Below are positions 42,357 through 50,233 of a stretch of DNA of 64,000 bases, one piece after another. The notes beneath the pieces are model-generated. The model was not told the DNA's origin, did not search any database, and saw only the letters and a program-made list of their open reading frames with translations. This DNA comes from Synergistaceae bacterium. Its GTDB lineage: Bacteria > Synergistota > Synergistia > Synergistales > Aminobacteriaceae. Within the stretch, counting starts at the first letter, position 1, and each line of letters opens with the position of its first letter. The stretch spans positions 62,001 to 126,000 of the forward strand of contig JAHDLC010000007.1 in assembly GCA_018436595.1 (NCBI GenBank), written 5' to 3'. A program made the position numbers and the translations under genes.

Positions 42357-43574
42357 TCAGGCCTGGAAAGACCGGATATCCCGGGCCGGGAAAGGCCCCG
42401 GGCTCCTGACGGCCCTTTCGATACCCTCCATGCCTTCTTTCAGCAGTGTCCTCGGCGCGGCGATGTTGATGCGGACGAAACCTGTTCCTCCGGTGCCGAA
42501 CCAGTGCCCGCCGTCCAGGGCGACCCTGCCCTTTTCCACGAGGAGGTTCTGCAGTTCCGGCCCTGACATGTTCAGGGAACGGCAGTCCAGGAGGGGGATG
42601 TAGGTTCCTTCCGGCCTGATGAGCCGGATTCCGGGGAGTCTTTCGGCGAGGAATTCTTCGATGAAGTCGAGGTTCCCTTCCAGGTAGGCGAGCAGTTCAT
42701 CCAGCCAGGCGTCACCCTTTGTGTAGGCCGCCTCCAGGGCGAGGGTTCCGAAGACGTTGCCTCCGTCGATGTGAAGGAAGTCAATGACGGACTGGTAATT
42801 GTCCCGCAGGCGTTTTGAGGGAATGATGACCGCTGCGGTGCTGAGTCCCGCGATGTTGAATGTCTTGCTCGGCGCCACGGTGGTGATGGAAAGATCCCGT
42901 ATGGCCTCCGAAACATCGGCAAGAGGCGTGTGGCGGACTCCCCGGAAAAGGATGTCGCAGTGGATTTCGTCGGAGATGACGATCACTCCCCGGGAGGCGC
43001 AGATGCGGGCGAACCTTTCCAGTTCCTCCCTGGTCCAGACCCTCCCGCAGGGATTGTGGGGCGAACACAGGAAGACGAGCTTCACCGATGAGTCATCCAG
43101 CTTTTTCTCCAGGTCGGCGAAGTCCATCTCGAAACGGCTGCCGGTAAAAATGAGGGGGTTTTCCACCACCCGGCGGCCACGCCCTGTGATGGTGGCGAAG
43201 AAGGGGTAATAGACCGGCGGCTGGACGAGCACCCCGTCTCCGGGCTGGGTGAAGGCGAGGATGGCTGCCGCCAGGGCGGGAACCACGCCGGGGGTGTGGC
43301 GGATCCACTCTGTGTCGGGTTTCCAGCCGTGTCTTCGCTCGAACCAGCCCGCAATGGCCTCCCGGTAGGGGGCGAAACGGCGGGTATAGCCGAAAATGCC
43401 GTGGTCCACCCGTTCCCGGAGAACCTCGATGACCTCCGGCGGGGCCTTGAAGTCCATGTCGGCAACCCACATGGGGAGAAGATCGCCGGAGCCGAAGATG
43501 GGCTCCATGCCGTCCCACTTTGCGCAGATGGTGCCGCGCCGTTCAATGACGGTGTCAAAATCGTAGCGGCTCAT
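42357..43574 (-). CDS. MalY/PatB family PLP aminotransferase (cystathionine beta-lyase type)
   Basis: This 405-aa PLP enzyme belongs to the MalY/PatB group, which often cleaves cystathionine or cysteine (C-S lyase) and can also transaminate. Landmarks are YDFDTVIERRGTICAKWD, LPMWVADMDF, FTQPGDGVLVQPPVYYPF, CSPHNPCGRVW, SDEIHCDILF and the PLP-binding Lys in VAPSKTFNIAGLSTA. The start is ATG 43574. A hydrogen sulfide- and pyruvate-forming role would fit the cysteine desulfidase gene elsewhere in the window, but this is inference. Confidence 0.88.
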   Translation of the reverse strand: MSRYDFDTVIERRGTICAKWDGMEPIFGSGDLLPMWVADMDFKAPPEVIEVLRERVDHGIFGYTRRFAPYREAIAGWFERRHGWKPDTEWIRHTPGVVPALAAAILAFTQPGDGVLVQPPVYYPFFATITGRGRRVVENPLIFTGSRFEMDFADLEKKLDDSSVKLVFLCSPHNPCGRVWTREELERFARICASRGVIVISDEIHCDILFRGVRHTPLADVSEAIRDLSITTVAPSKTFNIAGLSTAAVIIPSKRLRDNYQSVIDFLHIDGGNVFGTLALEAAYTKGDAWLDELLAYLEGNLDFIEEFLAERLPGIRLIRPEGTYIPLLDCRSLNMSGPELQNLLVEKGRVALDGGHWFGTGGTGFVRINIAAPRTLLKEGMEGIERAVRSPGPFPARDIRSFQA

Positions 43575-43640
43575 TTTTGTACCTCTCTTTCTCTCATTAT
43601 GCATATTTTGGACAGTGAGTTTTTAATATCATATCATTTT

Positions 43641-43655
43641 CTTCCAATTTGGAAG
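43641..43655. promoter_or_regulatory. Short palindrome in the malY/nrdJ divergent spacer
   Basis: CTTCCAATTTGGAAG is a perfect 7-1-7 palindrome lying between the MalY-type gene and nrdJ. It may be an operator of either gene. The surrounding bases (43620-43660) are AT-rich. Confidence 0.3.
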
Positions 43656-43668
43656 TTTTTCCTCCCTC

Positions 43669-43697
43669 TTGCCTCACCTCCCGGGAAGTGGTAGTCT
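43669..43697 (+). promoter_or_regulatory. Candidate promoter of nrdJ
   Basis: TTGCCT (43669-43674), a 17-base spacer and TAGTCT (43692-43697) would start transcription near 43704, just before the NrdR-like boxes. Confidence 0.5.
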
Positions 43698-43717
43698 GAT
43701 GTCCTGTTCATAACCAC

Positions 43718-43763
43718 ACACAAGATATTGTGTGTGAAATCATTCCCATGCTCCTAATAGTGT
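43718..43763 (+). promoter_or_regulatory. Tandem NrdR-like boxes
   Basis: The first box, ACACAAGATATTGTGT (43718-43733), lies within a longer inverted repeat (43715-43736) and closely matches the NrdR consensus ACACWATATATWGTGT. A degenerate second box with the same GTGT end (43748-43763) starts 30 bases later, about three helical turns. NrdR represses ribonucleotide reductase genes through such pairs. The second box overlaps the Shine-Dalgarno region of nrdJ. Confidence 0.75.
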
Positions 43764-43778
43764 GGAGGAGGATACTTC

Positions 43779-46355
43779 ATGGTTTTTTCGTACAAGGACA
43801 GGTTCCGTTCTTCTTTTCCGCCGCCCCCCGCAGCGGGAGGAGAAAGCGGTCTCTCCGAGAATGCGCTCTGGCTGCTGGACCAGCGGTATTTTGCCCGACG
43901 GTATGATCCGGAATCAGGCACAACCAGGAAAGAAACATCCTTCGGAGAATTTGCCCGGAGGGTAGCCAGGATCGTGGCAAGCGCAGAGACGGCCTATCTC
44001 GGCGGAAGCGGGTCTGATCTCGAATGGCTCCGCCGTCTTGAAAACAGCATCTACGATGACATCACGCACAGGAGGTTCCTTTTCAACTCGCCCTGCCTTT
44101 TCGGAGCAGGGGCGGGAATGACTGTGGATCCCGTGCTTTCGGGAAAGATTTACTGTCCCCCTGAAGAGATGGGCTTCGGGGACTACGACCTTCTCCGCCG
44201 CTCCAGGACGCGGAGCCAGCAGCTCTTCGCCTGTTTCGTCATCGATGTTCCCGACAGCATTGACGGTATCTTCGACGGAGTGAAGGATGCCGCCGTGATC
44301 AGCAAGTACGGCGGAGGCGTGGGGGGCAATTTCGGCCATCTCCGGGAGCGGGGCAGCGCCATCAACGGCGGCATCGGCGGACAGGCCAGCGGCCCCGTTT
44401 CCTTCATGGAGACCTGGAACACCATGGGTGCCGTGGTCGTCCAGGGAGGACGGCGGCGGGCAGCCCTCATGGGCATGCTCTTCGACGATCATCCCGATAT
44501 TTACGACTTCATCGACGCCAAGGTGGAGGAGGGCAAGCTTCCCTATTTCAACATCTCCGTGTGCGTTTCAGACAAGCTCATGGAGTCGGCGGAGCATGGA
44601 GGGGACTTCAGCCTGGTGTCCCGGAGCGACGGGAAGACGGTCAGGCGGGTGAAGGCGGAGGATCTCTGGAACAAGCTCTGCGAGAGCGCCTGGAAGCGGG
44701 GGGACCCCGGCATCTTCTTCATTGACAGGGCCAACGACGACAACCTGCTGAAGCTCGGGGACACATGGAGGATCGAATCCACCAATCCCTGCGGCGAACA
44801 GCCCCTTCCGAACTACACAAGCTGCAATCTCGGCTCGGTGAATGTGGAGGCCTTTGTCTCGACGGCCGCCGACGGAAGGAAAACCTTTGATTTCAGTGCC
44901 TTCGTGGACCAGGTCTTCCGCTCCATGTACTATCTCGACCTGGTGATCGATGCCTGCTCCTACCCCCTGGAGAGGATCGAGGAGAGAACGAAGAGGATAC
45001 GCCCCGTGGGCCTCGGGATCATGGGGCTGGCGGACGCGGCCATTCTGCTTGGAATGCGGTACGGTTCCCCGAGGTTCAGCGAATTCTGCAAATGCCTGGG
45101 CGACTCCATGGGGAGCGCGGCCCTCTGCGCCGCCGCCGGAATCGTGTCGGATATGGGCAAGGAGCCCTTCCCGGAGGCGGTTCTTGTGGAGGAGCTTTTT
45201 TCGAAATTTGCCGGGGAGCAGGGAGAGGAGCTTTTCCCCGAATCGTGGTACGGCAGGCTCGACCGGGATGGATACCGTTCCCTGCTGGAGAAGATGCGGT
45301 CTTCGGCCACAATCCCCTATACCCTGTCGAACGCTCTCGAAGGCTTTTTCACCGCCCAGGGGCTCGGGGACGAAGGAGCGCGGCTGGAAATGGCGGGCAG
45401 CGTTCTGCTTGCCTTCGCGAAGGGAAGGATCCGGAACAGCCGGAGGCTCTCCGTCGCACCCACGGGCTCCATTTCCATGCTTATCGACACCAGCGCCGGC
45501 ATCGAGCCGAACTTCGCCTGGAGCTGGACCCGGCGGATAGCCCGGGCTGACGGTGAGGGACAGGAGACGAGGGAGTTCTGCCATAAGCTTCTCTCTCCGT
45601 CCCAGGTTGACGAGCTGCATGAAAAGGGTGCCCTTTCCGACCCGGTCTTTGTGACGGCCTATGACATTCCTCCGGATGAGCACGTGGAGGTGACGGGCAT
45701 TTTTGCCCGGGTGGTGGACAGCGGCATCAGCAAGACGGTGAACCTTCCCTCCGGAGCCACTGTGGACGAGGTGAAGCAGATCTACCGCAGGTGCTACGCC
45801 ATGGGAGCCAAGGGCATCACCATCTACCGGGACGGTTCCCGGTCCTTCCAGCCCATCGAGACGGCGAAGAAGCCCGAGGAGCAGGTGCCCCACACAAGCC
45901 GGGTGAAGGAGCGCCCGGGACTCGTGGTGTTCGGAAAGACCATCAAGGAGCAGACGCCCTGGGGCAGCATCTACGTGACCCTGAATTTCGACGGTACCGA
46001 GCCTTTCGAAGTCTTCGCCACCATCGGAAAGAGCGGTTCCGAGCTGAAGGCCATGACGGAGGCCCTTTCAAGGGCCATCTCCATAGGCCTCCGGAGCGGA
46101 GGAAAGCTCGAGGATTTCATTGCTACCCTGAAAGGGCTCTCAGGCAAGGAGTACTGGCTGTTCGAATTCGACGACAAGCACGTGGCCCGCTCAATTCCGG
46201 ACGCCATCGCCGTCCTGCTTGAAAAACTGATAGGGAAGGACGGCGACGTTCACGGAGCCGAAGGCGGCGTTGCCTGCCCGGAATGCGGGGCTCCCATGGA
46301 AATGATCTCAGGCTGCGAATACTGCTTCAGCTGCGGCTATTCCCCCTGCAAGTAG
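43779..46355 (+). CDS. nrdJ: Adenosylcobalamin-dependent (class II) ribonucleoside-diphosphate reductase
   Basis: This 858-aa enzyme reduces ribonucleotides to deoxyribonucleotides with a B12-derived radical and needs no oxygen. Landmarks are RFLFNSPCLFGAG, LFACFVIDVPDSIDGIF, SKYGGGVGGNFGHLRERGS, NPCGEQPLPNYTSCNLGSVN with the active-site Cys, and APTGSISMLIDTSAGIEPNFAWSW. The C-terminus carries a TSCPD-type domain and a zinc-ribbon-like Cys tail (CPECGAPMEMISGCEYCFSCGY) that probably passes on reducing equivalents. The ATG follows GGAGGAGG. Tandem NrdR-like boxes precede it. It is the only reductase gene in the window. Confidence 0.95.
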   Translation: MVFSYKDRFRSSFPPPPAAGGESGLSENALWLLDQRYFARRYDPESGTTRKETSFGEFARRVARIVASAETAYLGGSGSDLEWLRRLENSIYDDITHRRFLFNSPCLFGAGAGMTVDPVLSGKIYCPPEEMGFGDYDLLRRSRTRSQQLFACFVIDVPDSIDGIFDGVKDAAVISKYGGGVGGNFGHLRERGSAINGGIGGQASGPVSFMETWNTMGAVVVQGGRRRAALMGMLFDDHPDIYDFIDAKVEEGKLPYFNISVCVSDKLMESAEHGGDFSLVSRSDGKTVRRVKAEDLWNKLCESAWKRGDPGIFFIDRANDDNLLKLGDTWRIESTNPCGEQPLPNYTSCNLGSVNVEAFVSTAADGRKTFDFSAFVDQVFRSMYYLDLVIDACSYPLERIEERTKRIRPVGLGIMGLADAAILLGMRYGSPRFSEFCKCLGDSMGSAALCAAAGIVSDMGKEPFPEAVLVEELFSKFAGEQGEELFPESWYGRLDRDGYRSLLEKMRSSATIPYTLSNALEGFFTAQGLGDEGARLEMAGSVLLAFAKGRIRNSRRLSVAPTGSISMLIDTSAGIEPNFAWSWTRRIARADGEGQETREFCHKLLSPSQVDELHEKGALSDPVFVTAYDIPPDEHVEVTGIFARVVDSGISKTVNLPSGATVDEVKQIYRRCYAMGAKGITIYRDGSRSFQPIETAKKPEEQVPHTSRVKERPGLVVFGKTIKEQTPWGSIYVTLNFDGTEPFEVFATIGKSGSELKAMTEALSRAISIGLRSGGKLEDFIATLKGLSGKEYWLFEFDDKHVARSIPDAIAVLLEKLIGKDGDVHGAEGGVACPECGAPMEMISGCEYCFSCGYSPCK

Positions 46356-46366
46356 GGCGCAAAAAA

Positions 46367-46392
46367 GGGGCGGGGATTGTTCTCCCCGCCCC
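46367..46392. terminator. Bidirectional terminator
   Basis: GGGGCGGGGA (46367-46376) and TCCCCGCCCC (46383-46392) form a perfect stem with a six-base loop. A T-run follows on the minus strand (AAAAAA before the stem), so it ends the small minus-strand gene and probably nrdJ too. Confidence 0.82.
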
Positions 46393-46407
46393 TGCTTTCT
46401 CTCTGCT

Positions 46408-46608
46408 TCAGCCTTCCAGGTTGAGCTTCGTTCCCAGCCCCAGATCTGCAAGCTCCCTGTTTCTTGTCTCCCGGGCCTGAAGGTTTTCTTCAGCCCGTTC
46501 CTCTTCGCGCCTGCCGGAGATCTTCCGTTCGTCCCGCACCTGCTGGGGTGCCTGGACCTCCCTGCCCTGCGGAAAGAGGACCCGGTACTCCTCCCTGGTT
46601 ATCTTCAT
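46408..46608 (-). CDS. Small charged hypothetical protein downstream of flaG
   Basis: I do not recognise this 66-aa protein. It is rich in Arg, Glu and Gln (RDERKISGRREEERAEENLQARETRNREL), probably helical, with a hydrophobic start (ITREEYRVLFPQG). A ribosome site AAAGGAG lies about 13 bases before ATG 46608, and a terminator follows the stop, so it appears to be a real last gene of the flaG transcript. A flagellum-associated role is only suggested by position. Confidence 0.6.
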   Translation of the reverse strand: MKITREEYRVLFPQGREVQAPQQVRDERKISGRREEERAEENLQARETRNRELADLGLGTKLNLEG

Positions 46609-46648
46609 CGGACGCTCATCGCTCCTTTCTCCCGTGGGATCATCCCGA

Positions 46649-47017
46649 TTAAACGACCATATCGAAGAGGAAGCCGAGAATCTCGTTTCTTCTGGCTATG
46701 AGCCGCACTATTTCATCGGAAGGTATTTTGCGGATGATCTTTTCCTCGTCGTTGCTCTCCCTGACGATGACCTGCACGATGTCGGCGTCTTCCTGGACGG
46801 TGAACTGGAGGTACCGGCTGTGCATGGCGGCCTTGACCTGGAAGTTGTCGAGAACGCGCTCCAGAGTCCTGTCGCCCCGGAGGGCGCTCAGGCGGACCCG
46901 GCCGTCGGAGAAAGTACTCTGCTCGGTGTATCTCCGCTCAGGATAGCGGGGATCGAGATAGGCTCTTCGCGACCTGTCGGTTCCGTCAATGGGCAGGACA
47001 GAAAAGGCTGAAACCAT
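46649..47017 (-). CDS. flaG: FlaG family protein
   Basis: This 122-aa protein carries a FlaG domain at its C-terminus: YLQFTVQEDADIVQVIVRE, then KIIRKIPSDEIVRLIARRNEILGFLFD. FlaG proteins affect flagellar filament length and are usually near fliD or flagellin genes. Here none of those are present. The first ~60 residues are polar with many Arg and Tyr residues and do not resemble known FlaG N-termini. I start at ATG 47017, eight bases after GGAGG; an ATG 18 bases upstream overlaps that site. The small gene at 46408 follows on the same strand. Confidence 0.75.
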   Translation of the reverse strand: MVSAFSVLPIDGTDRSRRAYLDPRYPERRYTEQSTFSDGRVRLSALRGDRTLERVLDNFQVKAAMHSRYLQFTVQEDADIVQVIVRESNDEEKIIRKIPSDEIVRLIARRNEILGFLFDMVV

Positions 47018-47175
47018 GCCATCCACCTCCGTCATCCTATTCCGGTTAAAAATATACTGCCCGGATAAGAATATGTCAAACGATTCCGTTTTCTCGTTTT
47101 TCCCCCTGTTTTAAAAAAAACGGTCCCCTTCCGGGAAAGGGGGAGAGGGGAATCCTCCGCCAGAAAAATTGATTA

Positions 47176-47203
47176 TTGACAGGAGTGGAGGATAGCGTAT
47201 AAT
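47176..47203 (+). promoter_or_regulatory. Sigma-70-type promoter of metK
   Basis: A perfect TTGACA (47176-47181), a 16-base spacer and a perfect TATAAT (47198-47203) lie about 40 bases before the SAM-I aptamer. It is the strongest promoter-like pair in the window. Confidence 0.85.
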
Positions 47204-47243
47204 CCTTTTGTTAGTTTTGTGTCTTCAACTTTGACAACTGAGA

Positions 47244-47344
47244 CTCTTATCAAGAGAGGTGGAGGGACTGGCCCGATGAAGCCCGGCAACCTGCCTGAAA
47301 AGGTATGGTGCCAATACCAGCAGCCGCAGGCTGAGTGATAAGAG
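47244..47344 (+). ncRNA. SAM-I (S-box) riboswitch
   Basis: The aptamer closes with P1 CTCTTATCA (47244-47252) / TGATAAGAG (47336-47344). The consensus core is present: AGAGAGGTGGAGGGACTGGCCCGATGAAGCC in the 5' half, the pseudoknot region GCAACC, and GGTGCCAATACC in the 3' half. It lies between a strong promoter and an intrinsic terminator ahead of metK. When S-adenosylmethionine is bound, P1 forms and the terminator should fold, shutting off metK. Confidence 0.95.
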
Positions 47345-47364
47345 AGTGCGTTTGATGACCCTTC

Positions 47365-47391
47365 AAAGGCCCTCTTGTGAGGGCCTTTTTT
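47365..47391 (+). terminator. Riboswitch expression-platform terminator
   Basis: AAAGGCCCTC (47365-47374) and GAGGGCCTTT (47379-47388) form a perfect stem with a TTGT loop and a T-run, 20 bases after the SAM-I aptamer. Confidence 0.9.
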
Positions 47392-47418
47392 TATTTTTCA
47401 CACAAGGAGGAAAAAAAA

Positions 47419-48624
47419 TTGACAAATGAGCGGTACCTCTTCTCTTCCGAATCAGTGACAGAAGGTCACCCCGACAAGGTGGCGGACCAGATTTCAGACG
47501 GTGTCCTCGACGCCATCCTGAAGGACGACCCCATGGGCCGGGTGGCCTGCGAAGTGTTGTGCACCACCGGAATGGTCATGGTGGCGGGGGAGATAACGAC
47601 CCAGACCTACGTGGACATCCCGAAGATTGCCAGGGATATCGTGAAGGAGATAGGCTACACCAGGGCGAAATACGGTTTTGACGGTGATACCTGCGCCGTG
47701 ATCACCGCCATTGACGAGCAGTCCGAAGATATCAGGAGGGGGGTGGACACGGCTCTCGAGATCCGGGAACATCTCGTGTCCGAGGAAGAGATCGCCAGGA
47801 TCGGCGCGGGAGACCAGGGAATGATGACCGGGTTTGCCTGCAATGAAACCCAGGAGTATCTTCCCATGCCCATAGCCCTTGCCCACCGCCTCGCCCGCAG
47901 ACTGGCCGAGGTCAGGAAGAACGGGACGATCCCCTATCTCCGCCCCGACGGAAAAACCCAGGTGACCCTGGAGTACGTTGACGGCAAAGCTGTTCACGCG
48001 GATACCATCGTCGTCTCCGCCCAGCACCATCCGGAAGCGACGAACGAGGAGATCCGGGCGGATATCGTGGAGCACGTGATCAGCCCTATCGTTCCGAAAG
48101 AACTGATGAACGGCAGGACCAGGATCCTGGTGAACCCCTCGGGGCGCTTCGAAAAGGGAGGCCCCATGGCGGACACGGGGCTCACCGGCAGGAAAATCAT
48201 TGTCGATACCTACGGAAGCTGGGTCGCCCACGGGGGCGGCGCTTTCTCCGGCAAGGACCCCACCAAGGTGGACCGTTCGGGTGCCTACATGGCCCGCTAC
48301 GTGGCCAAGAACGTGGTTGCTGCGGGACTGGCCGACCAGTGCCTTGTACAGGTGGCTTACGCCATAGGTGTGGCGGAGCCGGTTTCCGTCATGGTGGACA
48401 CCTGGGGAACCGGCAAGGGGATTACCGATGAAGAAATCACGACCCTCGTCAGGAAACATTTCGATTTTCGCCCCGCAGCCATCATCCGTGACCTCGAACT
48501 GAGAAAACCCCAGTACAGAAGGCTGGCAGCCTATGGCCACATGGGCCGGATCGACCTGGATCCCCTTCCCGCGTGGGAAAGGACGGACAAGGCGGAGATT
48601 CTTTCCGCTGCGAAAAAGAAGTGA
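47419..48624 (+). CDS. metK: S-adenosylmethionine synthetase
   Basis: MetK makes S-adenosylmethionine from methionine and ATP. The protein (401 aa) has [20 protein letters not shown], the ATP loop [12 protein letters not shown], and [23 protein letters not shown]. The start is TTG 47419, eight bases after AAGGAGG; the riboswitch terminator ends just before. The SAM-I riboswitch gives feedback control. A perfect terminator follows the gene. Confidence 0.96.
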   Translation: MTNERYLFSSESVTEGHPDKVADQISDGVLDAILKDDPMGRVACEVLCTTGMVMVAGEITTQTYVDIPKIARDIVKEIGYTRAKYGFDGDTCAVITAIDEQSEDIRRGVDTALEIREHLVSEEEIARIGAGDQGMMTGFACNETQEYLPMPIALAHRLARRLAEVRKNGTIPYLRPDGKTQVTLEYVDGKAVHADTIVVSAQHHPEATNEEIRADIVEHVISPIVPKELMNGRTRILVNPSGRFEKGGPMADTGLTGRKIIVDTYGSWVAHGGGAFSGKDPTKVDRSGAYMARYVAKNVVAAGLADQCLVQVAYAIGVAEPVSVMVDTWGTGKGITDEEITTLVRKHFDFRPAAIIRDLELRKPQYRRLAAYGHMGRIDLDPLPAWERTDKAEILSAAKKK

Positions 48625-48640
48625 CGGAAAACATGAGCGT

Positions 48641-48666
48641 AAGGGGCCCTGAGGGGCCCCTTTTTA
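48641..48666 (+). terminator. Terminator after metK
   Basis: AAGGGGCCC (48641-48649) and GGGCCCCTT (48654-48662) form a perfect stem with a TGAG loop followed by TTTATTT. Confidence 0.9.
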
Positions 48667-48729
48667 TTTGAAAAGAACCGTGTGGTATGATTGAAAAATC
48701 CGGTACACAATGGTGCCCCGAAGGGAGCG

Positions 48730-49167
48730 ATGCGGATGGAAACGAGGGGAACCCTGCTGGAAATCCGCTTCAGCACTATTGAACAGTTTGCCCCGTACAG
48801 GGAGCGGATCCTTTCCGTTTTTCGAAATCTCGGCGAACGGGAGGGCATGCTTTTCTTCGTCGCACTCAACGAAGCGGTGAACAATGCCCTGATCCATGGA
48901 GGCACGGGGAGGGAGGGACGGGCTGTGGAGCTTTCCGTCCGGGATGAAGGTCCCAGGATCTGTGCCGCCATCCGAAACTGCGGCGGCTGTTTTTCCCACG
49001 ACATGAAGCCTGACCCGGAGGTTTTTGACAATGTCTTTCGGGAATCCGGAAGGGGAGTGCAGATTATTCTTCACATCGCCGACGAATGCAGCATCGGGGA
49101 ATCCGGCCGGCTGGTCAGCCTGTGCATGCACAAGCCCGGGGCGGCAGCCGGCGGTCAGGGAGAGTGA
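48730..49167 (+). CDS. RsbW-type anti-sigma / HATPase protein
   Basis: This 145-aa protein is a stand-alone GHKL ATPase of the RsbW/SpoIIAB kind, usually a serine kinase that binds a sigma factor or an anti-anti-sigma factor. The N box is NEAVNNALIHGG and the ATP-lid region is ESGRGVQIILHIADE. ATG 48730 follows GGGAG closely; ATG 48736 is an alternative. It lies seven bases before a PAS-SpoIIE phosphatase gene, so the two form the kinase/phosphatase pair of a partner-switching pathway. No STAS-domain protein or sigma factor is in the window. Confidence 0.82.
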   Translation: MRMETRGTLLEIRFSTIEQFAPYRERILSVFRNLGEREGMLFFVALNEAVNNALIHGGTGREGRAVELSVRDEGPRICAAIRNCGGCFSHDMKPDPEVFDNVFRESGRGVQIILHIADECSIGESGRLVSLCMHKPGAAAGGQGE

Positions 49168-49174
49168 ACCGGTC

Positions 49175-50233
49175 ATGAAAGAGTGCGGAGGAGCTCCGCT
49201 GTCCATGGAGATGGCCGGTTTCAGGTTTGACGGTATGAACCTCCTTGATATGTTCTGTGAGGCTCTTGTCATTTGGGAAGCTTCCACGGGAGCGGTTCTG
49301 TATACTAATGAATCGGCGAGGGCCCTGTACGGTTATTCCTGCGGAGAGGCTTCCGCCCTGTCCATAGACGACATTTTTCCCGACTGGGAAGGGGGGCTCC
49401 GGAAAGGTTCCTTTTCGATCCGGACGGCCACCCACAGGAAGAAGGACGGCATGTTCTTTCCGGTCCAGCTCACCTGCAGGTCCCTCCCGGGAAATGCAGG
49501 GGATGTGATGATGATGGTTGCCTCGGATGTCTCGCCGGAAAACCTCATCCACGACAGCGTCTCCCTCGCGGCATCGATCCAGAGGGGATTTCTGCCCGGG
49601 GACCTTGAAGGTGACGGACGGATCGAGGTCAGGGGCATTTACCGTCCCATGCATCTCATCAGCGGCGATATGTTCGGCTATCAATGGGACGAACGGCAGG
49701 GAATCCTCAGCGGGTATCTCTTCGATGTCATGGGGCACGGCGTTCCCGCCGCCCTCCGGACATCGGCCATCATGGTCCTCTTCCACCAGGCCTTCGAGGA
49801 TGACGCCCGAGCGGGGGCTTCTCTTGAAGAAAAACTGGCCTGGGTGAACTCCATGGCGGAGGGTGGCATTCTCTCCGATTCTTTTGCTGCGGCGGTCTGC
49901 TTCCGGCTGAACGTTCCCGAAAAAAAGCTGGACTACTGCGCCGCCGGAATCAACGGTTTCCTGTACGGCAGCGGAGCCGGACTGAAAAAGATCATTACTC
50001 CCGGATCGCTGCTGGGGATTTCCGGGACTGCCCTTTTCGGTTCGGGCAGCCTCCCCGTGGAACCTGGCGAGTACTTTCTTTTCCTGAGCGACGGATTCCT
50101 TGACCAGCAGAGTGTGCGGGAAAACGAGCATCTTTCCTTTTCCGGGGCCTACGACCGCCTGTTCCAGGTCGGCTACACGGGGGCGGCCCGGGACGACCAG
50201 TCAGCACTCTGCGTGCTGTTCAGAGACAGCTAA
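49175..50233 (+). CDS. PAS domain plus SpoIIE-type (PP2C) serine phosphatase
   Basis: This 352-aa cytosolic protein has an N-terminal PAS domain (about 15-125; EALVIWEASTGAVLYTNESARALYG) and a C-terminal SpoIIE/RsbU-type PP2C domain (about 130-352). Metal-site regions are visible as LISGDMFGYQWD, YLFDVMGHGVPAALRTSAI and FLSDGFLD near the end. It should dephosphorylate an anti-anti-sigma partner when its PAS domain senses a signal. The ATG is seven bases after the RsbW-type stop. The end overlaps the converging histidine kinase gene by four bases. Confidence 0.88.
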   Translation: MKECGGAPLSMEMAGFRFDGMNLLDMFCEALVIWEASTGAVLYTNESARALYGYSCGEASALSIDDIFPDWEGGLRKGSFSIRTATHRKKDGMFFPVQLTCRSLPGNAGDVMMMVASDVSPENLIHDSVSLAASIQRGFLPGDLEGDGRIEVRGIYRPMHLISGDMFGYQWDERQGILSGYLFDVMGHGVPAALRTSAIMVLFHQAFEDDARAGASLEEKLAWVNSMAEGGILSDSFAAAVCFRLNVPEKKLDYCAAGINGFLYGSGAGLKKIITPGSLLGISGTALFGSGSLPVEPGEYFLFLSDGFLDQQSVRENEHLSFSGAYDRLFQVGYTGAARDDQSALCVLFRDS

